Assembly (NCBI GenBank): GCA_030620455.1
Contig: JAUXEQ010000077.1
Span: forward strand, 1 to 6,943
Origin: a bacterium
GTDB lineage: Bacteria; UBP14; UBA6098; B30-G16
DNA: 6,943 bases
Direction of reading: 5' to 3'
Below are positions 5,535 to 6,943 of this stretch, piece after piece (positions within the stretch are counted from its first letter, which is position 1; each line of letters begins with the position of its first letter). The notes under the pieces were generated by a model. It made no database searches, was not told the DNA's origin, and saw nothing but the letters and a program-made list of their open reading frames with translations. The position numbers and the translations under genes are program-made.

Positions 5535-6943
5535 ATGAAGTATGTCTATTTCTTTTCGAAGGAGCATGCGGATGGCTCAACACAGATGAAAGATATTCTT
5601 GGCGGAAAAGGAGCGAATCTTGCGGAAATGAGTAAAATAGGACTGTCTGTTCCACCCGGTTTTACTATTTCGGCTGAAGTTTGCGATTATTATTACAAAA
5701 ATAATATGACGTATCCACCAGAACTGAAGGAACAGGTAACCGATGCGTTAAGAATGCTTGAAGAACTTCGAGGACGTAAATTAGGCGATTCTAAGAAACC
5801 TTTATTAGTTTCAGTTAGATCTGGATCTGCAGTTTCTATGCCCGGGATGATGGATACGATTCTAAATCTCGGACTCAATGATGAAAGTGTTAAGGGACTT
5901 GCAAAAGAGAGTGGAAATCCAAGGTTTGCATGGGATGCATATCGCCGTCTTGTGCAGATGTTTGGTGAAGTAGTTTTGGAATTTCCTCATCATGAATTTG
6001 AACATGCCATGGAAGAGGTGAAGCGCGAATTTGGGAAAAAAGCGGGGATAAAAGATGTTGAAGATATGAAGCAAGAACAGCTTAATAAATTAGTTCCGGA
6101 TACAGCGTTGGATTTGGAGGCGTTAAAACTGCTTATATTTAAATTTGGAGAAATTTATTCGAAATATGGAAAAATATTTCCACAGGATGTTGATGAGCAA
6201 CTTTGGTTGTCCATAAATGCTGTTTTTGGCTCTTGGAATAATACAAGAGCAATTAAATATCGTGCAATAAATGAGATAACTGGTCTTCTGGGCACTGCGG
6301 TAAATATACAAACCATGGTTTTCGGCAACCTGGGAGATGATTCTGGAACAGGTGTGGGTTTCACAAGGAATCCTTCCACAGGAGAGAACAAACTTTATGG
6401 TGAATATTTACTTAATGCGCAAGGTGAAGATGTTGTTGCGGGAATCCGAACACCAAAGCCTATAGCGGGTTTGGAAAATGAGATACCCGATGTGCTTAAA
6501 GAACTTTTGGGAATTAAGGATATTTTAGAAAAGCACTATACAGATGTTCAGGACTTTGAATTTACAATAGAACGTGGGAAATTATGGATGCTTCAAACTC
6601 GAACAGGAAAACGAACTGCTCAAGCCGCTGTTAAAATTGCTGTGGATATGGTTAATGAGAAACTTATCGATAGGGAAACTGCAATTTTGAGAATACCTCC
6701 AAAGTCCTTGGATCAACTTCTTCATCCTATGTTCGATCCTGTTGCAGAATCGAAAGCTACTGTTATTGCAAGTGGTCTTCCAGCTTCACCAGGATCCGCC
6801 ACTGGAAAGGTTGTATTGACAGCTGATGAAGCAGAAGAATGGAATGAGAGTGGGGAAAAAGTAATTCTTGTGAGACTTGAGACATCCCCAGAGGATATCG
6901 GCGGTATGAATGTAGCTCAAGGAATTTTGACCGCACGCGGTGG
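5535..6943 (+). CDS. ppdK: Pyruvate, phosphate dikinase, N-terminal half (continues past the window)
   Basis: The first 469 codons of PPDK (about 880 residues when complete) are present, with no stop. The enzyme interconverts ATP + pyruvate + phosphate and AMP + PEP + PPi in the cytoplasm. It serves gluconeogenic PEP synthesis or, in many anaerobes, glycolytic ATP gain. The ATP-grasp domain shows GGKGANLAEM (23-32), VPPGF (39-43), SVRSGSAVSMPGMMDTILNLG (93-113), GFTRNPSTGE (275-284), GEYLLNAQGEDVVAG (289-303), and DFEFTIE then LQTR (340-356). Arg95, Glu342, Gln354 and Arg356 match the nucleotide-site residues known in Clostridium symbiosum PPDK. The central swivelling domain begins at LPASPGSATGKVV (415-427). 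The window ends in TARGG, just before the expected phosphohistidine (about residue 474). The start ATG has a perfect AGGAGG six bases upstream. LNAQGEDVVAG and LQTRTGKRT separate it from PEP synthase. Confidence 0.96.
   Translation, partial: MKYVYFFSKEHADGSTQMKDILGGKGANLAEMSKIGLSVPPGFTISAEVCDYYYKNNMTYPPELKEQVTDALRMLEELRGRKLGDSKKPLLVSVRSGSAVSMPGMMDTILNLGLNDESVKGLAKESGNPRFAWDAYRRLVQMFGEVVLEFPHHEFEHAMEEVKREFGKKAGIKDVEDMKQEQLNKLVPDTALDLEALKLLIFKFGEIYSKYGKIFPQDVDEQLWLSINAVFGSWNNTRAIKYRAINEITGLLGTAVNIQTMVFGNLGDDSGTGVGFTRNPSTGENKLYGEYLLNAQGEDVVAGIRTPKPIAGLENEIPDVLKELLGIKDILEKHYTDVQDFEFTIERGKLWMLQTRTGKRTAQAAVKIAVDMVNEKLIDRETAILRIPPKSLDQLLHPMFDPVAESKATVIASGLPASPGSATGKVVLTADEAEEWNESGEKVILVRLETSPEDIGGMNVAQGILTARG

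Noticed and set aside
5693..6391. Minus-strand open frames of 61-78 codons
   Set aside because: They lie opposite the clear PPDK reading frame and carry no recognisable motifs.

Overview
The window is AT-rich, dense bacterial DNA. It has recognisable Shine-Dalgarno sites, sigma70-like promoters and a tRNA gene with no encoded CCA end. Butyrate kinase next to a pyruvate phosphate dikinase (PPDK) of the bacterial type suggests an anaerobic, fermentative bacterium. A low-GC uncultured lineage would fit (Cloacimonadota- or WOR-3-like is only a guess). Nothing here fixes the taxon. No insertion sequence, phage gene or CRISPR array was seen.

Layout. Positions 1-127 hold the 3' end of a class I glutamine amidotransferase of the peptidase C26 type (+ strand). 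It converges on a two-gene minus-strand operon (2890 down to 228). The first gene encodes a small NYN/LabA-type (PIN-like) putative ribonuclease. Its stop overlaps the start of a 707-residue protein with four predicted membrane segments, a long charged linker and a C-terminus that reads like two roadblock/LC7-like alpha/beta units. This pair is the least understood part of the window. Divergent from it is tRNA-Leu(GAG) at 2948-3031, with a strong TTGACT-N16-TATAAT promoter. Positions 3043-3236 are AT-rich, with no gene and no convincing structure. They separate the tRNA from a converging minus-strand gene (3237-4253) for a PP-loop, ThiI/MnmA-related tRNA thiolation enzyme with three likely iron-sulfur cysteines and an extra C-terminal domain. 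Divergent from that gene are butyrate kinase (4344-5411) and, 123 bases further on, the first 469 codons of PPDK (5535 to the window end, continuing beyond it).

How the genes fit together. Butyrate kinase makes ATP from butyryl phosphate, and PPDK interconverts pyruvate and PEP using ATP/AMP/phosphate. They are plausible parts of one fermentative energy metabolism, but each appears to have its own leader. The tRNA gene, the tRNA thiolase and the NYN nuclease share an RNA theme, though they are separate transcription units. The role of the membrane protein is unknown. The best sequence-based idea is a membrane-anchored scaffold or signalling protein that works with the NYN protein, because the two are translationally coupled.
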